The notes beneath the pieces are model-generated. The model ran no database searches. It saw nothing but the letters and a program-made list of their open reading frames with translations, and had not been told where the DNA came from. From an uncultured Planctomycetaceae bacterium (lineage in GTDB: Bacteria > Planctomycetota > Planctomycetia > Pirellulales > UBA1268), in NCBI GenBank assembly GCA_903885565.1, contig CAISJI010000112.1:1-44077 (forward strand): 44,077 nucleotides of DNA, in the 5' to 3' direction. Positions within the stretch are counted from its first letter, which is position 1, and the number at the start of each line of letters is the position of its first letter. Of the stretch, positions 1-8,639 are shown in pieces. The translations under genes and the position numbers were made by a program.

Positions 1-1293
1 CTCCTCGCTGGGATCCCGGAGGAGGAAGCCGCGCTCTACGGCGGCGTTGTCGATGCCGGCTGCGTGCTTCTCGACGCCATGCTCGGGGCGCTCGTTGAAA
101 TCGCCGGCCCCGACACAACGCTGATCCTTGTCTCCGACCATGGCTTTCAATCGGGGGCCGGGCGGCCGCAGCCGCGCGTCGCGATTACAAGTCCGCTGGC
201 TTGGCACAGCCCGCTGGGGATTGTCGCTATCGCCGGCCCGGGAGTTCGCGCCGATCAGCTCGTTCATGGGGCCAGCCTCCTCGACATCACGCCGACGATC
301 CTCGCGCTCCTTGGGCTCCCGATCGGCGCCGACATGCCGGGCCGGATCCTTGCCGAAGCCTTTGAAGCGCGGCTTAAGCCAGAGCGAATTTCCTCGTGGG
401 AAGCGGTCGAGGGAGCCTCTGGCCGCCATTCCCCTGATGCGGTCGAGGATCCTTGGCAGGCCCGCGAGGCCATCCGCGAGTTGCTCGCCCTTGGCTACAG
501 CGAGACAAACCCTCTCGAAGAGGCGGAGCACGCCGCGGCCAGCGCCCGGCAGGATCTCCACCGCGCCTTCAGCCACTTCGAGGCCAGAAACCTCGACGAG
601 GCGATTCCCGCCCTGCGCCGCGCGATCGCCGCGGCGCCTGGCCATCTGCAGGCGATTCTCCTCCTCGCGTCGAGCCTTCTGGCCAAGGGAGATCGCGAGG
701 AATGCCGGGCCCTCGCCGGCCAAGTCGCCGCCGATCCGCGGCTGGCCCCCTACGCCGCCCTCCTCCTCGGCATGCTCGCCACGAGCGAGGGACACACCGA
801 CCAAGCCCTTGCCCACTTTGCTTCAGCGGAGGAGCAGGGGGGCTCAAGCAGCTACCTCCTCGGCAACGTCGCTTGGGCCCATCTCGCCGCCAAACGGTTC
901 GACGAGGCCGAACGGATTTTTTTGGCCATCCGTGAGATCGAACCGGAGTCGGCTCTGGCTCCCTTTGGCTTGGCGATCATCCATGCCGAGCGGGGCAAGC
1001 CGGCTGAGTCGGCCGACGAGGCGCTCAATGCCATCGGCCGGCGCTACTTCTGGCCCGAGGCCCATGCCCAACTCGGGATGGCGCTGCTGCGGCTGGGGCA
1101 AACCGATCGCGCCATCCAGGCCTTTGAAACCTCGCTGGCGCAGCGGCCCACGGTGCTCGCTCACGACTGGCTGGCGCTGATCCACCAGCGCACCACGCAC
1201 GACGAAGCACAGGCAACGGCCCATCGCCGTAGCGCCTTGGCCCTCCGCGGCGGCGCCCCAGCCCTTGGCAAGGCCGCGGGAGGCCCGGCATGA
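1..1293 (+). CDS. Type I phosphodiesterase/alkaline-phosphatase-fold protein with C-terminal TPRs (5' partial)
   Basis: The reading frame is open from the first base, so the N terminus lies outside the window; an internal GTG at 64 is probably not the start. The visible part begins in the last third of an alkaline-phosphatase-superfamily domain. A metal-binding SDHGF motif is followed by GPGV and by HGASLLDITPTILALLGLP, the usual end of the type I phosphodiesterase/nucleotide pyrophosphatase family. After about residue 150 come alanine-rich helical repeats of TPR type, for example the blocks around ALRRAIAAAPGHLQAILLLA and AIQAFETSLAQRPTVLAHDW. The substrate cannot be told. It overlaps the next gene by four bases (ATGA), so the two are probably co-translated. 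Family assignment is good; the function is inferred only as a phosphoester hydrolase with a scaffolding tail. Confidence 0.8.
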   Translation, partial: LLAGIPEEEAALYGGVVDAGCVLLDAMLGALVEIAGPDTTLILVSDHGFQSGAGRPQPRVAITSPLAWHSPLGIVAIAGPGVRADQLVHGASLLDITPTILALLGLPIGADMPGRILAEAFEARLKPERISSWEAVEGASGRHSPDAVEDPWQAREAIRELLALGYSETNPLEEAEHAAASARQDLHRAFSHFEARNLDEAIPALRRAIAAAPGHLQAILLLASSLLAKGDREECRALAGQVAADPRLAPYAALLLGMLATSEGHTDQALAHFASAEEQGGSSSYLLGNVAWAHLAAKRFDEAERIFLAIREIEPESALAPFGLAIIHAERGKPAESADEALNAIGRRYFWPEAHAQLGMALLRLGQTDRAIQAFETSLAQRPTVLAHDWLALIHQRTTHDEAQATAHRRSALALRGGAPALGKAAGGPA

Positions 1294-2096
1294 CGGCCGA
1301 CTCGCAATCAGGTCGTTTCACCGGCCGCGTGGCGCTGGTCACTGGCGCCGCCTCCGGTATCGGCCGGGCTGTGGCCCTGAGACTCAGCCGCGACGGCGCG
1401 ACGGTGATCGCCGCCGATCGCGATCCTGCCGGTGTGATCGCCACCGCCGAGGCGATCCGGGCCGCGGGGGGAGATGGAAAAAGCCACGATCTCGATGTGA
1501 CCAGCGACGCCTCGTGGGGGGCGCTGATGCGCGATGTCATTGCCGATGCACAGCGCCTCGACATCGTGGTTCATGCGGCCGGCGTGGCCAGTTCGGGATC
1601 GGTGATGGAAGGCTCGCTTGACCAGTGGCGCGAGACGATGGCGATCAATGCCGATGGCACGTTTCTCGCCGTGCGGCACAGCTTGTTGGCAATGCGGCCG
1701 GCCGGCCGGGGGAGCATCGTGACGCTCGGCTCGCTCTATGGCGCAAAGCCGAAGCCGGGGGCCGTTGCCTATAGCGCAAGCAAGGCGGCGGTGGCAATGA
1801 TCAGCCGCGTGGCGGCGCTTGAGGCCCGCCAGATGGGCCTCGCGATCCGCGTCAATTGCGTTCTTCCGGGATGGGTGAAGACGCCGATCTGGAGGAGCCA
1901 CGCCCATTGGAGCGAATTGGTTAAGCGCTGCGGCGGCGAGGAAGGGGCCTACAAGGCGCTCGCCGCCGGGATCTCCACGAAGCGGTTTGCCGAACCGGAA
2001 GAAATCGCCGGTGTTGTCGCCTTTCTGGTTTCTGACGAAGCCAGCCACATCACCGGCACGTCGATCGCCGTCGACGGCGGTCTTGGCTCGGAATGA
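1290..2096 (+). CDS. SDR family NAD(P)-dependent oxidoreductase
   Basis: Protein of 268 residues, the normal size for a classical short-chain dehydrogenase/reductase. The cofactor-binding glycine motif VTGAASGIGRAVA is near residue 20, and an acidic D follows beta-2 (AADRD), which favours NAD over NADP. The active site is S-(12)-Y-x-x-x-K, seen as YSASKAAVAM near residue 155. The C terminus has the family's HITGTSIAVDGG segment. The start ATG overlaps the upstream stop and has a GGGAGG ribosome site in front. The substrate is not evident; FabG-like folds are used for many secondary alcohols and ketones. Confidence 0.88.
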   Translation: MTADSQSGRFTGRVALVTGAASGIGRAVALRLSRDGATVIAADRDPAGVIATAEAIRAAGGDGKSHDLDVTSDASWGALMRDVIADAQRLDIVVHAAGVASSGSVMEGSLDQWRETMAINADGTFLAVRHSLLAMRPAGRGSIVTLGSLYGAKPKPGAVAYSASKAAVAMISRVAALEARQMGLAIRVNCVLPGWVKTPIWRSHAHWSELVKRCGGEEGAYKALAAGISTKRFAEPEEIAGVVAFLVSDEASHITGTSIAVDGGLGSE

Positions 2097-2130
2097 CTTG
2101 CTCCGAATGGTCGCCCAGGATGACCCCACC

Positions 2131-3057
2131 ATGACAGCACACGAACCGACCGCTCCACATGTCCCCCTGACTGGCGTCTGTGTTATCGCCGCCGAGGGGA
2201 TCGACCGTCGCGCCTGCCGGATGCTCCTCCCCGATACCCCCGGCGCCGTCGGCTGGTCGCAACTGCTCGTCGCCAAAGATGCCACGACGGGGAGCATCTT
2301 TGGCGCCGCCAAGTCGATGCCGGTGCGGGCCGAACTAGGGAACGTCGATCTTCGCATCGCGATTCATGTGCCGAAGCCCTACCGGCGCCGCGGTGTCGCC
2401 ACAGCACTCCTCGACCATCTCGCTACCCGGGCCCGGAACGACTCTGTGCGCGCAGTTGTCGGCCTCCTCGAGCCGCAGGAGCGCGACGCAGCCCTGCCAT
2501 TCTTCGCGTCGCGCGGCTTCCGCTGCGTCGATCGGATGACGACCTTTGAATCGAAAGTTGAGGTGATGGCCGACTGGCTCTTCGAGCGGCTCGCCTGGCT
2601 CCTTGAGCGCGGGGAAATTCCGGAGTCGGCGCAGATCGTGCCGCTGCGGGAGGCCCCGATCGGGCCGGTCGCTGAGCTCCATGCCCGATCGATCGCCGGC
2701 ACGGTGCCGCAGCTGGAGGCATTTTTCACCGAACTGGCCCGTGGGCCCGACGGCGGCGACAGCGTTGTGCTCATCGTTGACGATGTCGTCTGCGGGTATC
2801 ACCAGTATGAGTTCAGAGGAAATCTCGGCACGACGCACGCTCTGGCTGTCACCGAGCATCTCCGCGGCGGCGGGGCCGGCTCCGGCTGGGCGGGGCTTTT
2901 GTTGCTCGCCGATCGCGTGGAGGAATGCACGCGGCGGGGCGTCGAGCGCTCGCGCTACAGTTGCCTTTCCACGGTGCGGCCGACACTGCGTCTGGCAAAG
3001 ATTTTTCAGGCAGAGGTCGTCGGCATCGGGGAATACCTCCGCCTCGATCTGGCTTGA
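2131..3057 (+). CDS. GNAT family N-acetyltransferase, two tandem GNAT-like domains
   Basis: About 308 residues. The first GNAT domain contains an acetyl-CoA pyrophosphate-binding segment of Q/R-x-x-G-x-G/A type (YRRRGVATALLDHL). The second half repeats the layout less clearly (ALAVTEHLRGGGAGSGWAGLLLL, then TVRPTLRLAKIFQ). Such tandem GNATs usually keep one catalytic and one degenerate half. I chose ATG 2131 because AGGA lies 10 bases upstream; an in-frame ATG at 2107 would add eight residues. It is the third gene of the 1-3057 operon. The acceptor substrate is unknown. Confidence 0.75.
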   Translation: MTAHEPTAPHVPLTGVCVIAAEGIDRRACRMLLPDTPGAVGWSQLLVAKDATTGSIFGAAKSMPVRAELGNVDLRIAIHVPKPYRRRGVATALLDHLATRARNDSVRAVVGLLEPQERDAALPFFASRGFRCVDRMTTFESKVEVMADWLFERLAWLLERGEIPESAQIVPLREAPIGPVAELHARSIAGTVPQLEAFFTELARGPDGGDSVVLIVDDVVCGYHQYEFRGNLGTTHALAVTEHLRGGGAGSGWAGLLLLADRVEECTRRGVERSRYSCLSTVRPTLRLAKIFQAEVVGIGEYLRLDLA

Positions 3058-3153
3058 GAACCGCCGGCGTGGCCGGGGACTCCGATTACCGGGAAGATCG
3101 CCAGCACCACCATTTTTTCATCGATCGCCGCGACCCGAGCGACAGCCCGACTC

Positions 3154-3193
3154 TATGGCTATTCTCACCGAAACTCAGTATAGAATAGCCATA
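3154..3193 (+). promoter_or_regulatory. Perfect 12-bp inverted repeat overlapping a probable leaderless start
   Basis: TATGGCTATTCT (3154-3165) and AGAATAGCCATA (3182-3193) are exact reverse complements separated by 16 bases. The right arm includes the A of the ATG at 3193. A -10-like TATAGA/TAGAAT lies at 3179-3186, which would put the transcription start at or next to the ATG. No Shine-Dalgarno sequence is present, so the mRNA may be leaderless. The layout suits an operator that covers the promoter, or a hairpin at the 5' end of the message. What binds it is not known. Confidence 0.55.
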
Positions 3194-4536
3194 TGAAATA
3201 CATCGAGCGGACGATCGAACCGGCGGTTGGGGAGTTCATTCGCAGTCGGGAGCAGCACAAGAACGTGCTGCTCGTCGAGGGGGCGCGGCAGGTTGGCAAG
3301 ACGAGTCTCGTCGAACATGCAAGCGCCGCCGCCGGCAAGCGGGTATCAACTGCCAACCTTGAACGCGATGCGCGGCTCCGCTCGCTGATCGACGGCTGCC
3401 GCGACTTCCCCGAGTTTGAGCAGGTGCTCGCCGACCGGCTGAAGTTCAGCCCCGGCCCCGACACGCTGCTGTTCATCGATGAGTCGCAGGAGAGCCGACA
3501 GCTCGGCCGCTTTGTCCGGTTCATGAAGGAGGAGTGGCGGGAGGCCACCGTCATCCTCTCCGGGTCGACTCTTTCGAGATTGTTCCGTGACGATGTCCGC
3601 TATCCCGTCGGTCGTGTTCGGCAGATCGTGGTGTCGCCGTTTTGTTTCTCGGAGTATCTGCTGGCGGTGGGGGAGGAGAGGCTCGCGGCTTTTGTGCGTG
3701 GCGATGAATGGCCGGTGCTGCCCGCCCGCCATGAGCGGCTCCTCGAACTCTACGACCGGTTTCTCACCACCGGCGGCCTCCCCGCTGCGGTTGCTGCCGC
3801 TGCTGCCGGCCTGGATCACAGCGAGGTGCTCGCGCAGATCGCGGCAGATTATGAGCGCGACTTCATGCGCGTCTTCGGTGAGCGGGATGCCGTCATCGTG
3901 GCGGCATGTTTTCGCAGCGTCGCCAATTTCGTCGGAAGCCCCTCGAAAAACACGACGGTGATCCCCACGCCGGGGACGGCTGTCAACGCGCGGATCAACG
4001 AGGTGTTTGCCCGGTTGCAAGCGTGGCATCTCCTGCTCCGCTCCGACCAGCGGGGCCCGTCACCCGATTCCAGCCATGCCTATCTACCCAAACGATATCT
4101 CTTCGATACCGGCCTGCTGCGACACTTCCGCGAACTCGGCATCCCTTCCATCAGCGTCCTCAAGACACGTTCAGCCGTTGCGCGAGGGCCGCTCGGAGGA
4201 GGCCTCGAAAATCAGGTGGCGATCGAACTTGCCAGGGGAGGCAGGCCACTGTGCGGCTGGAAGAGAACACCGTCGGGAGGGGAAATCGATTTTCTCGTCA
4301 CGGGCCACCGGCAGGCCGTGCCGCTGGAGTGTAAGGCGAGCCTCACGCTCGATCGGCGGTCGCTGCGTGGCATCGCCGAGTATCTGGCCGAATACGACCA
4401 GCCGGTGGGGGTGATCGTGAGCTTTGCCCCCCATCGAATTGCCGCTATCACCCCGCCGGGAAGTCGCCGCCCCCGCCGCGTTGTCATGCTCCCCGCCCCG
4501 CTGCTGGAACGCCTCGACGCGATCATCAGCGGCTGA
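3193..4536 (+). CDS. AAA family ATPase with C-terminal DUF4143 domain
   Basis: 447 residues, typical of the stand-alone AAA_14/DUF4143 family. Walker A is GARQVGKT (residues 30-37), Walker B is LLFIDE (about 92-97), and a sensor-like ILSGSTL follows. VVSPFCFSEYL is the family's linker signature. The C-terminal DUF4143 part ends in a PD-(D/E)xK-like core, GGEIDFLV...VPLECKAS, the fold expected for this domain; whether it cuts nucleic acid is unknown. Members of this family are widespread, often multicopy, and have no firm cellular role. The gene is a single unit: its own inverted repeat lies upstream and hairpins follow. Confidence 0.85.
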   Translation: MKYIERTIEPAVGEFIRSREQHKNVLLVEGARQVGKTSLVEHASAAAGKRVSTANLERDARLRSLIDGCRDFPEFEQVLADRLKFSPGPDTLLFIDESQESRQLGRFVRFMKEEWREATVILSGSTLSRLFRDDVRYPVGRVRQIVVSPFCFSEYLLAVGEERLAAFVRGDEWPVLPARHERLLELYDRFLTTGGLPAAVAAAAAGLDHSEVLAQIAADYERDFMRVFGERDAVIVAACFRSVANFVGSPSKNTTVIPTPGTAVNARINEVFARLQAWHLLLRSDQRGPSPDSSHAYLPKRYLFDTGLLRHFRELGIPSISVLKTRSAVARGPLGGGLENQVAIELARGGRPLCGWKRTPSGGEIDFLVTGHRQAVPLECKASLTLDRRSLRGIAEYLAEYDQPVGVIVSFAPHRIAAITPPGSRRPRRVVMLPAPLLERLDAIISG

Positions 4537-4563
4537 AGCGTGGCATGGCTGGGATTGCCCATG

Positions 4564-4742
4564 CCCCAAGCCTGCGGTGGCCATGGATGGCAAACGAATG
4601 GCTACGCGTCAGCAGCCCCCAAACCAAAGCCGCCCGGAAGGCGGCGCTTGGGCCTTCAAGGCACACCTTGGCTGTGCCTGCGAAGGCCCCAAGCCTGCGG
4701 TGGCCATGGATGGCACCGCAGGCTTTGCCGCTACGCGTCAGC
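4564..4742. repeat. Pair of 29-bp direct repeats plus 13-bp companion repeats downstream of pyc
   Basis: An identical 29-base sequence beginning CCCCAAGCCTGCGGTGG occurs at 4564-4592 and 4687-4715. Each copy is followed by GCTACGCGTCAGC (4601-4613 and 4730-4742). The second 13-mer is the 3' end of pyc, including its stop codon on the minus strand; the first copy is therefore a duplicated scrap of the pyc end. Strong hairpins lie between and within the copies (described separately). The tract fills the gap between the ATPase gene and pyc. Confidence 0.75.
4647..4726. terminator. Back-to-back hairpins between convergent genes, probable bidirectional terminator
   Basis: Two stem-loops share an edge. 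The first runs 4647-4693 (CTTGGGCCTTC paired with GAAGGCCCCAAG, inner AGGCACA/TGTGCCT). The second has a perfect 12-bp stem, AAGCCTGCGGTG (4691-4702) with CACCGCAGGCTT (4714-4725), and an 11-base loop. A smaller GCCGCC/GGCGGC hairpin lies at 4629-4645. There is only a short T run, so intrinsic termination is plausible but not proven. Both convergent genes (ATPase and pyc) end here. Confidence 0.5.
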
Positions 4743-7700
4743 GTAGCGCGCAATAAGCTCGCCCGCTTCCACCGGCGTGCCGGGGGAGACGAGCACCTCG
4801 GCGATCTTGCCGTCGCGTTCGGCATAGACCGTTGTCTCCATCTTCATCGCCTCAAGGCTCAACAGCTTCTGGCCGCGCGAGATCGTGTCGCCCGCCCGCA
4901 CCGCCACCGTCACGATCAGCCCCGGCATCGGCGATCCCACCTCGCGGGCATCTCCAACAACGGCCTTGGGCCGCCGCTGCACCAGCGCCTCGAGGCTGCG
5001 ATCGGCGATCGACACGCTGCGGGGTTGGCCGTTGAGTTCAAAGAACACGGTGCGGGTGCCATCGGCATGCGGCTCCCCCACGCTCAGCAGCCGGATCACG
5101 AGCGTTTTGCCCGGCTCGATATCGACCGGCAGTTCCTCTCCCACTTTCGGCCCCTCCAGAAAGGCGGGGGTGGGGAGCACACTTACATCGCCATGCTTGG
5201 CGCGATGCTGAGCGAAATCCTGGAACACACGCGGGTAGAGGAGCCAGGAGAGCACTTCTTGAGACGAAGCTGGGCGGCCGAGCAGTTCTGTCGCCTTCTT
5301 CTCCGCCGCCTTGAAGTCGGCCGGCGGCATCGAGGCCCCGGGCCGGCCGGTGACCAAGTCGCCCGACCGCACAATCCGCTTGACGACCGCCGGCGGAAAA
5401 CCGCCAGGCGGTTGGCCCATCCGCCCGGCGAGCAGATCGACAACGCTTTCGGGGAAGGCCATGTCGCGGGAATCGGTGAGCAGCTCGCCCGCCTGCATGC
5501 CGTTGGTGACCAGGAGCAGGGCCAGATCGCCGACAGCCTTGCTCGTCGGAGTTACTTTCACAATGTCGCCCAAGAGCTGATTCACATCGGCATAGGCGCG
5601 GCAGATCTCCTCCCAGCGGTCGGAGAGCCCCAGCGCCCGGGCCTGCTCCAGCAGATTGGTAAACTGCCCGCCCGGCATCTCATGAAGATAGAGATCGGCG
5701 TCGGGGGCCTTCATCCCACATTCAAACGCCGTGTAGTGGTCGCGCACGCCAGCCCAATAGTGGGCCAGCGCCCGCAGCGGCTCTGGCTCAAGGTGGGTGT
5801 CGAGCGGGGTGTGGCGGGCCGCCTCGACAATGGCGTTGAGATTGGGCTGGCTGGTAAGGCCGGACAGCGGGGCCATCGCGGCATCGACGATATCTGCCCC
5901 CGCCAGCGCCGCCTCGAGCGCACTGGCCAGCGACGCAGCTGAGGTGTCGTGCGTGTGGAAATGGATCGGGATGCCGATCGCCTCCCGCAACGCTCTTACG
6001 AGCTTCGCCGCCGCGAACGGCTTGCAGAGGCCGGCCATGTCTTTCACGGCGAGCATGTGGGCCCCGAGCTTCTCCAACTGCTTCGCCAGATCGACATAGT
6101 AGGCGAGCGAATACTTGGGCCGGGCGGGATCGAGCACGTCGCCGGTGTAGCAGATCGCCGCCTCGCAGATACCATTGCTTGAGCGCACCGCATCCATGGC
6201 CACCTGCATGTTCGGCACCCAATTGAGCGGGTCGAACACCCGAAAGACGTCGATGCCGGCCTGCGCCGATTCCTTCACGAAGGCCTGCACCACGTTGTCG
6301 GGATAGTTGGTGTAGCCGACGGCGTTGCTGGCCCGCAGAAGCATCTGGAAGAGGATGTTGGGGACCTTTTCCCGCAGCAGCGACAGCCGTTCCCAGGGGC
6401 ATTCCTTGAGGAATCGCATCGAGGTGTCAAACGTGGCCCCGCCCCACATCTCCATGGAGAAGAGGCCCGGCGCCAAGTGCGAATAGGCATCGGCCACGGC
6501 GAGCATGTCGAAGCTGCGCATGCGCGTGGCCAGCAGCGATTGATGGGCATCGCGCATCGTTGTGTCGGTGATGAACAGCTGTTTCTGCTGGCGGACCCAG
6601 GCGGAAAATTTCTCCGGGCCCAGCTCCAGAAGCTTCGTGCGGGTGCCGGGGGCTGGAGCCACCAGCGGATCGAAGGCGGGCACGGGGGCCGGAGTACGCC
6701 GCACGGCCGCGGGGCGCCCCTTGGCCAGCGGATTACCGTTGACGATCACATCGGCCAGATATTCAAGCACCCGCGTGGCCCGGTCGCGCCGCACGGGGAA
6801 ATCAAACAGCGCGGGTGTTTCGTCGATGAAGCGGGTGGTGCATTTTCCGGCCAGAAACTCCGGGTGGGTGACGAGATTGATCAGGAAGGGGATGTTCGTC
6901 TTCACGCCGCGGACGCGGAATTCCTGCAGGCAGCGTTCGATATGGCCGGCGGCCTCGTCGAGATTGAGCCCCCGGGCCGTCACCTTCACGAGCAACGAAT
7001 CAAAGTAGGGGGTGACGACGGCGCCGGAGAAGGCGGTGCCGGCATCGAGGCGGATCCCCATGCCGCTGGCGGAGCGGTAGGCGGTGATTCGGCCGTAGTC
7101 GGGGAGAAACCGGTTCTCGGGGTCCTCGGTCGTCACGCGGCACTGGATCGCTGTGCCCATCGAACGGATGGTGGCCTGATCCCCCAGCCCGATCTCGGGA
7201 TCGGAAAGCTTGTGCCCCGCCGCCACCCGCAGCTGCCGCCGCACGATGTCGACGCCGGTGATCTCCTCGGTGACGGTGTGCTCCACCTGGATGCGCGGAT
7301 TGACCTCGATGAAGTAGAAGCGGCCGGTGTCGGCATCGACGAGGAATTCCACCGTGCCGGCATTCTCGTAGCGGGCGGTCCGCCCGATCGCCAGAGCCGC
7401 TTCGCAGATGGCGCTGCGCATGCCGGGATCGAGATTCGGGGCGGGGGCCACCTCCACCACCTTCTGATGCCGCCGCTGCACGGAGCAGTCGCGCTCGAAG
7501 AGGTGCACCAGCCCCCCATGCTCATCGCCGAGAAGCTGCACTTCAATGTGCCGGGCCCGCTGAATGAATTTTTCGACAAACACACTCGCGCTGCCGAAGG
7601 CTGTCTGGCTTTCGCGCTGCGCGCTCTCCAGCGCCACGGCGAGTTCGTCCTCGCCACGCACAATGCGCATTCCCCGGCCGCCGCCGCCGTGGGCGGCCTT

Positions 7701-8180
7701 GAGCATCACCGGCCAGCCGAGATCCTTGGCGATCGAAAGGGCATCGGCGAGACTGGCCACCGGCTGCGAGCTGCCGGCGAGGATCGGCACGCCCGCTTTC
7801 TTGGCGAGGCTGCGGGCAGCGGTTTTGTCGCCGAGGGTGCGCAAGAGCTCGACGCGCGGCCCCACAAACTTGATCCCGGCAGCGCCGCAGGCGGCAGCGA
7901 AATCGGGGTTTTCCGAGAGGAAGCCGTAGCCGGGGTGGATGGCATCGACGCCGTGCGCCTTCGCCAGCGCCACGATCGATTCGATGTCGAGGTAGGAGCG
8001 GATCGGTTCGCCGGGGCGGCCCACCAGATACGATTCGTCTGCCTTGAAGCGGTGCAGGGCGAAGCGATCCTCGTGGGCGTAGATCGCGACGGTGCGGATG
8101 CCGAGTTCGTGGGCCGAGCGGAACACGCGGATGGCGATCTCGCTGCGGTTGGCCACAAGCAGCTTGGTGATGGGACGCAT
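4731..8180 (-). CDS. pyc: Pyruvate carboxylase
   Basis: Makes oxaloacetate from pyruvate, bicarbonate and ATP, using covalently bound biotin; an anaplerotic cytosolic enzyme. At 1149 residues it matches single-chain pyruvate carboxylases (about 1150). Domain order: biotin carboxylase (N-terminal KLLVANRSEIAIRVFRSAHE, glycine-rich HGGGGRGMR, then FIEVNPRIQVEHTVTE), carboxyltransferase (TDTTMRDAHQSLLATRMR, and VKDMAGLCKP with the metal-bound lysine), and a C-terminal biotinyl domain with EAMKMET. The frame runs up to 8243, but ATG 8180 has AAGGAAG in front and begins at the conserved MRPITKLLVANR. It is expressed alone, from a promoter about 140 bases upstream. Confidence 0.97.
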   Translation of the reverse strand: MRPITKLLVANRSEIAIRVFRSAHELGIRTVAIYAHEDRFALHRFKADESYLVGRPGEPIRSYLDIESIVALAKAHGVDAIHPGYGFLSENPDFAAACGAAGIKFVGPRVELLRTLGDKTAARSLAKKAGVPILAGSSQPVASLADALSIAKDLGWPVMLKAAHGGGGRGMRIVRGEDELAVALESAQRESQTAFGSASVFVEKFIQRARHIEVQLLGDEHGGLVHLFERDCSVQRRHQKVVEVAPAPNLDPGMRSAICEAALAIGRTARYENAGTVEFLVDADTGRFYFIEVNPRIQVEHTVTEEITGVDIVRRQLRVAAGHKLSDPEIGLGDQATIRSMGTAIQCRVTTEDPENRFLPDYGRITAYRSASGMGIRLDAGTAFSGAVVTPYFDSLLVKVTARGLNLDEAAGHIERCLQEFRVRGVKTNIPFLINLVTHPEFLAGKCTTRFIDETPALFDFPVRRDRATRVLEYLADVIVNGNPLAKGRPAAVRRTPAPVPAFDPLVAPAPGTRTKLLELGPEKFSAWVRQQKQLFITDTTMRDAHQSLLATRMRSFDMLAVADAYSHLAPGLFSMEMWGGATFDTSMRFLKECPWERLSLLREKVPNILFQMLLRASNAVGYTNYPDNVVQAFVKESAQAGIDVFRVFDPLNWVPNMQVAMDAVRSSNGICEAAICYTGDVLDPARPKYSLAYYVDLAKQLEKLGAHMLAVKDMAGLCKPFAAAKLVRALREAIGIPIHFHTHDTSAASLASALEAALAGADIVDAAMAPLSGLTSQPNLNAIVEAARHTPLDTHLEPEPLRALAHYWAGVRDHYTAFECGMKAPDADLYLHEMPGGQFTNLLEQARALGLSDRWEEICRAYADVNQLLGDIVKVTPTSKAVGDLALLLVTNGMQAGELLTDSRDMAFPESVVDLLAGRMGQPPGGFPPAVVKRIVRSGDLVTGRPGASMPPADFKAAEKKATELLGRPASSQEVLSWLLYPRVFQDFAQHRAKHGDVSVLPTPAFLEGPKVGEELPVDIEPGKTLVIRLLSVGEPHADGTRTVFFELNGQPRSVSIADRSLEALVQRRPKAVVGDAREVGSPMPGLIVTVAVRAGDTISRGQKLLSLEAMKMETTVYAERDGKIAEVLVSPGTPVEAGELIARYADA

Positions 8181-8318
8181 GGCGGCGGCTTCCTTACTGT
8201 GCAACTGAATTGGGCGGAGCAGGCTTGCCCCACCCCTTGGCATCGGTGCCGTCCCTGTGGCGTCTGCACGCCCGGGCTCGAGCCCCAGCGGGCGGTGGGC
8301 ACCAATTGCTCCACCAGA

Positions 8319-8346
8319 CTTATAGCAAACTGCCAGAAAACGTCAG
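8319..8346 (-). promoter_or_regulatory. Predicted promoter of pyc
   Basis: Read on the minus strand: -35 CTGACG (8346-8341), 16-base spacer, extended -10 TGC-TATAAG (TATAAG at 8324-8319). Transcription would begin near 8312, leaving a leader of about 130 bases before ATG 8180. It matches the sigma-70 consensus at four positions in the -35 box and five in the -10 box. Confidence 0.45.
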
Positions 8347-8386
8347 GACGGCGCGTTTTTACCGGCTTTTCAGCCACTGCCGGCTC

Positions 8387-8500
8387 GACTTCCGGGGTGC
8401 CTCGGCTGCGGGACGGCGCAGGTTTCGTCTTTGTTCGCGCATGGGCAGTCCCGGACCTAAAGCGGGTATGACTTCCGGGGTGCCTCGGCTGCGGGACGGC
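8387..8500. repeat. 31-bp direct repeat pair upstream of the pyc promoter
   Basis: The same 31 bases (starting GACTTCCGGGGTGCCTCGG, ending GGGACGGC) occur at 8387-8417 and 8470-8500, 83 bases apart. A less exact extension follows each copy (GTTTCGTC at matching places). They lie 40-180 bases upstream of the pyc promoter and downstream of tsaB. They could be regulator sites or members of a dispersed intergenic repeat. Confidence 0.7.
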
Positions 8501-8639
8501 AAAAGTTTCGTCACTTGGGCCGAAGCGGCCCTGCGTTCACAAAAAGTTCGCCGATCCCTCCGCCTCCATCACTCGCTCTCTTGAGGTTATCCAGTCGTCT
8601 GAGTTGTCCCGTCGTCGCTCCAGCTCATCCGGATCCGCC

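Larger units (their letters stand above)
8181..8639. other. 459-bp gene-free region between tsaB and pyc
   Basis: No credible gene. It holds the pyc leader (about 130 bases), the predicted pyc promoter at 8319-8346, and a pair of 31-bp direct repeats at 8387-8417 and 8470-8500 upstream of that promoter. The remainder near 8520-8640 shows nothing I can name. Confidence 0.6.

Noticed and set aside
1308-2357. 349-residue antisense frame over the SDR gene
   Set aside because: Composition is that of a reverse-strand shadow; the SDR and GNAT genes fully account for the region.
6477-8471. 664-residue open frame antisense to pyc
   Set aside because: His/Gly/Ala-rich shadow frame without motifs; pyc is certain on the other strand. 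The same holds for the 465-residue frame at 4545-5942.
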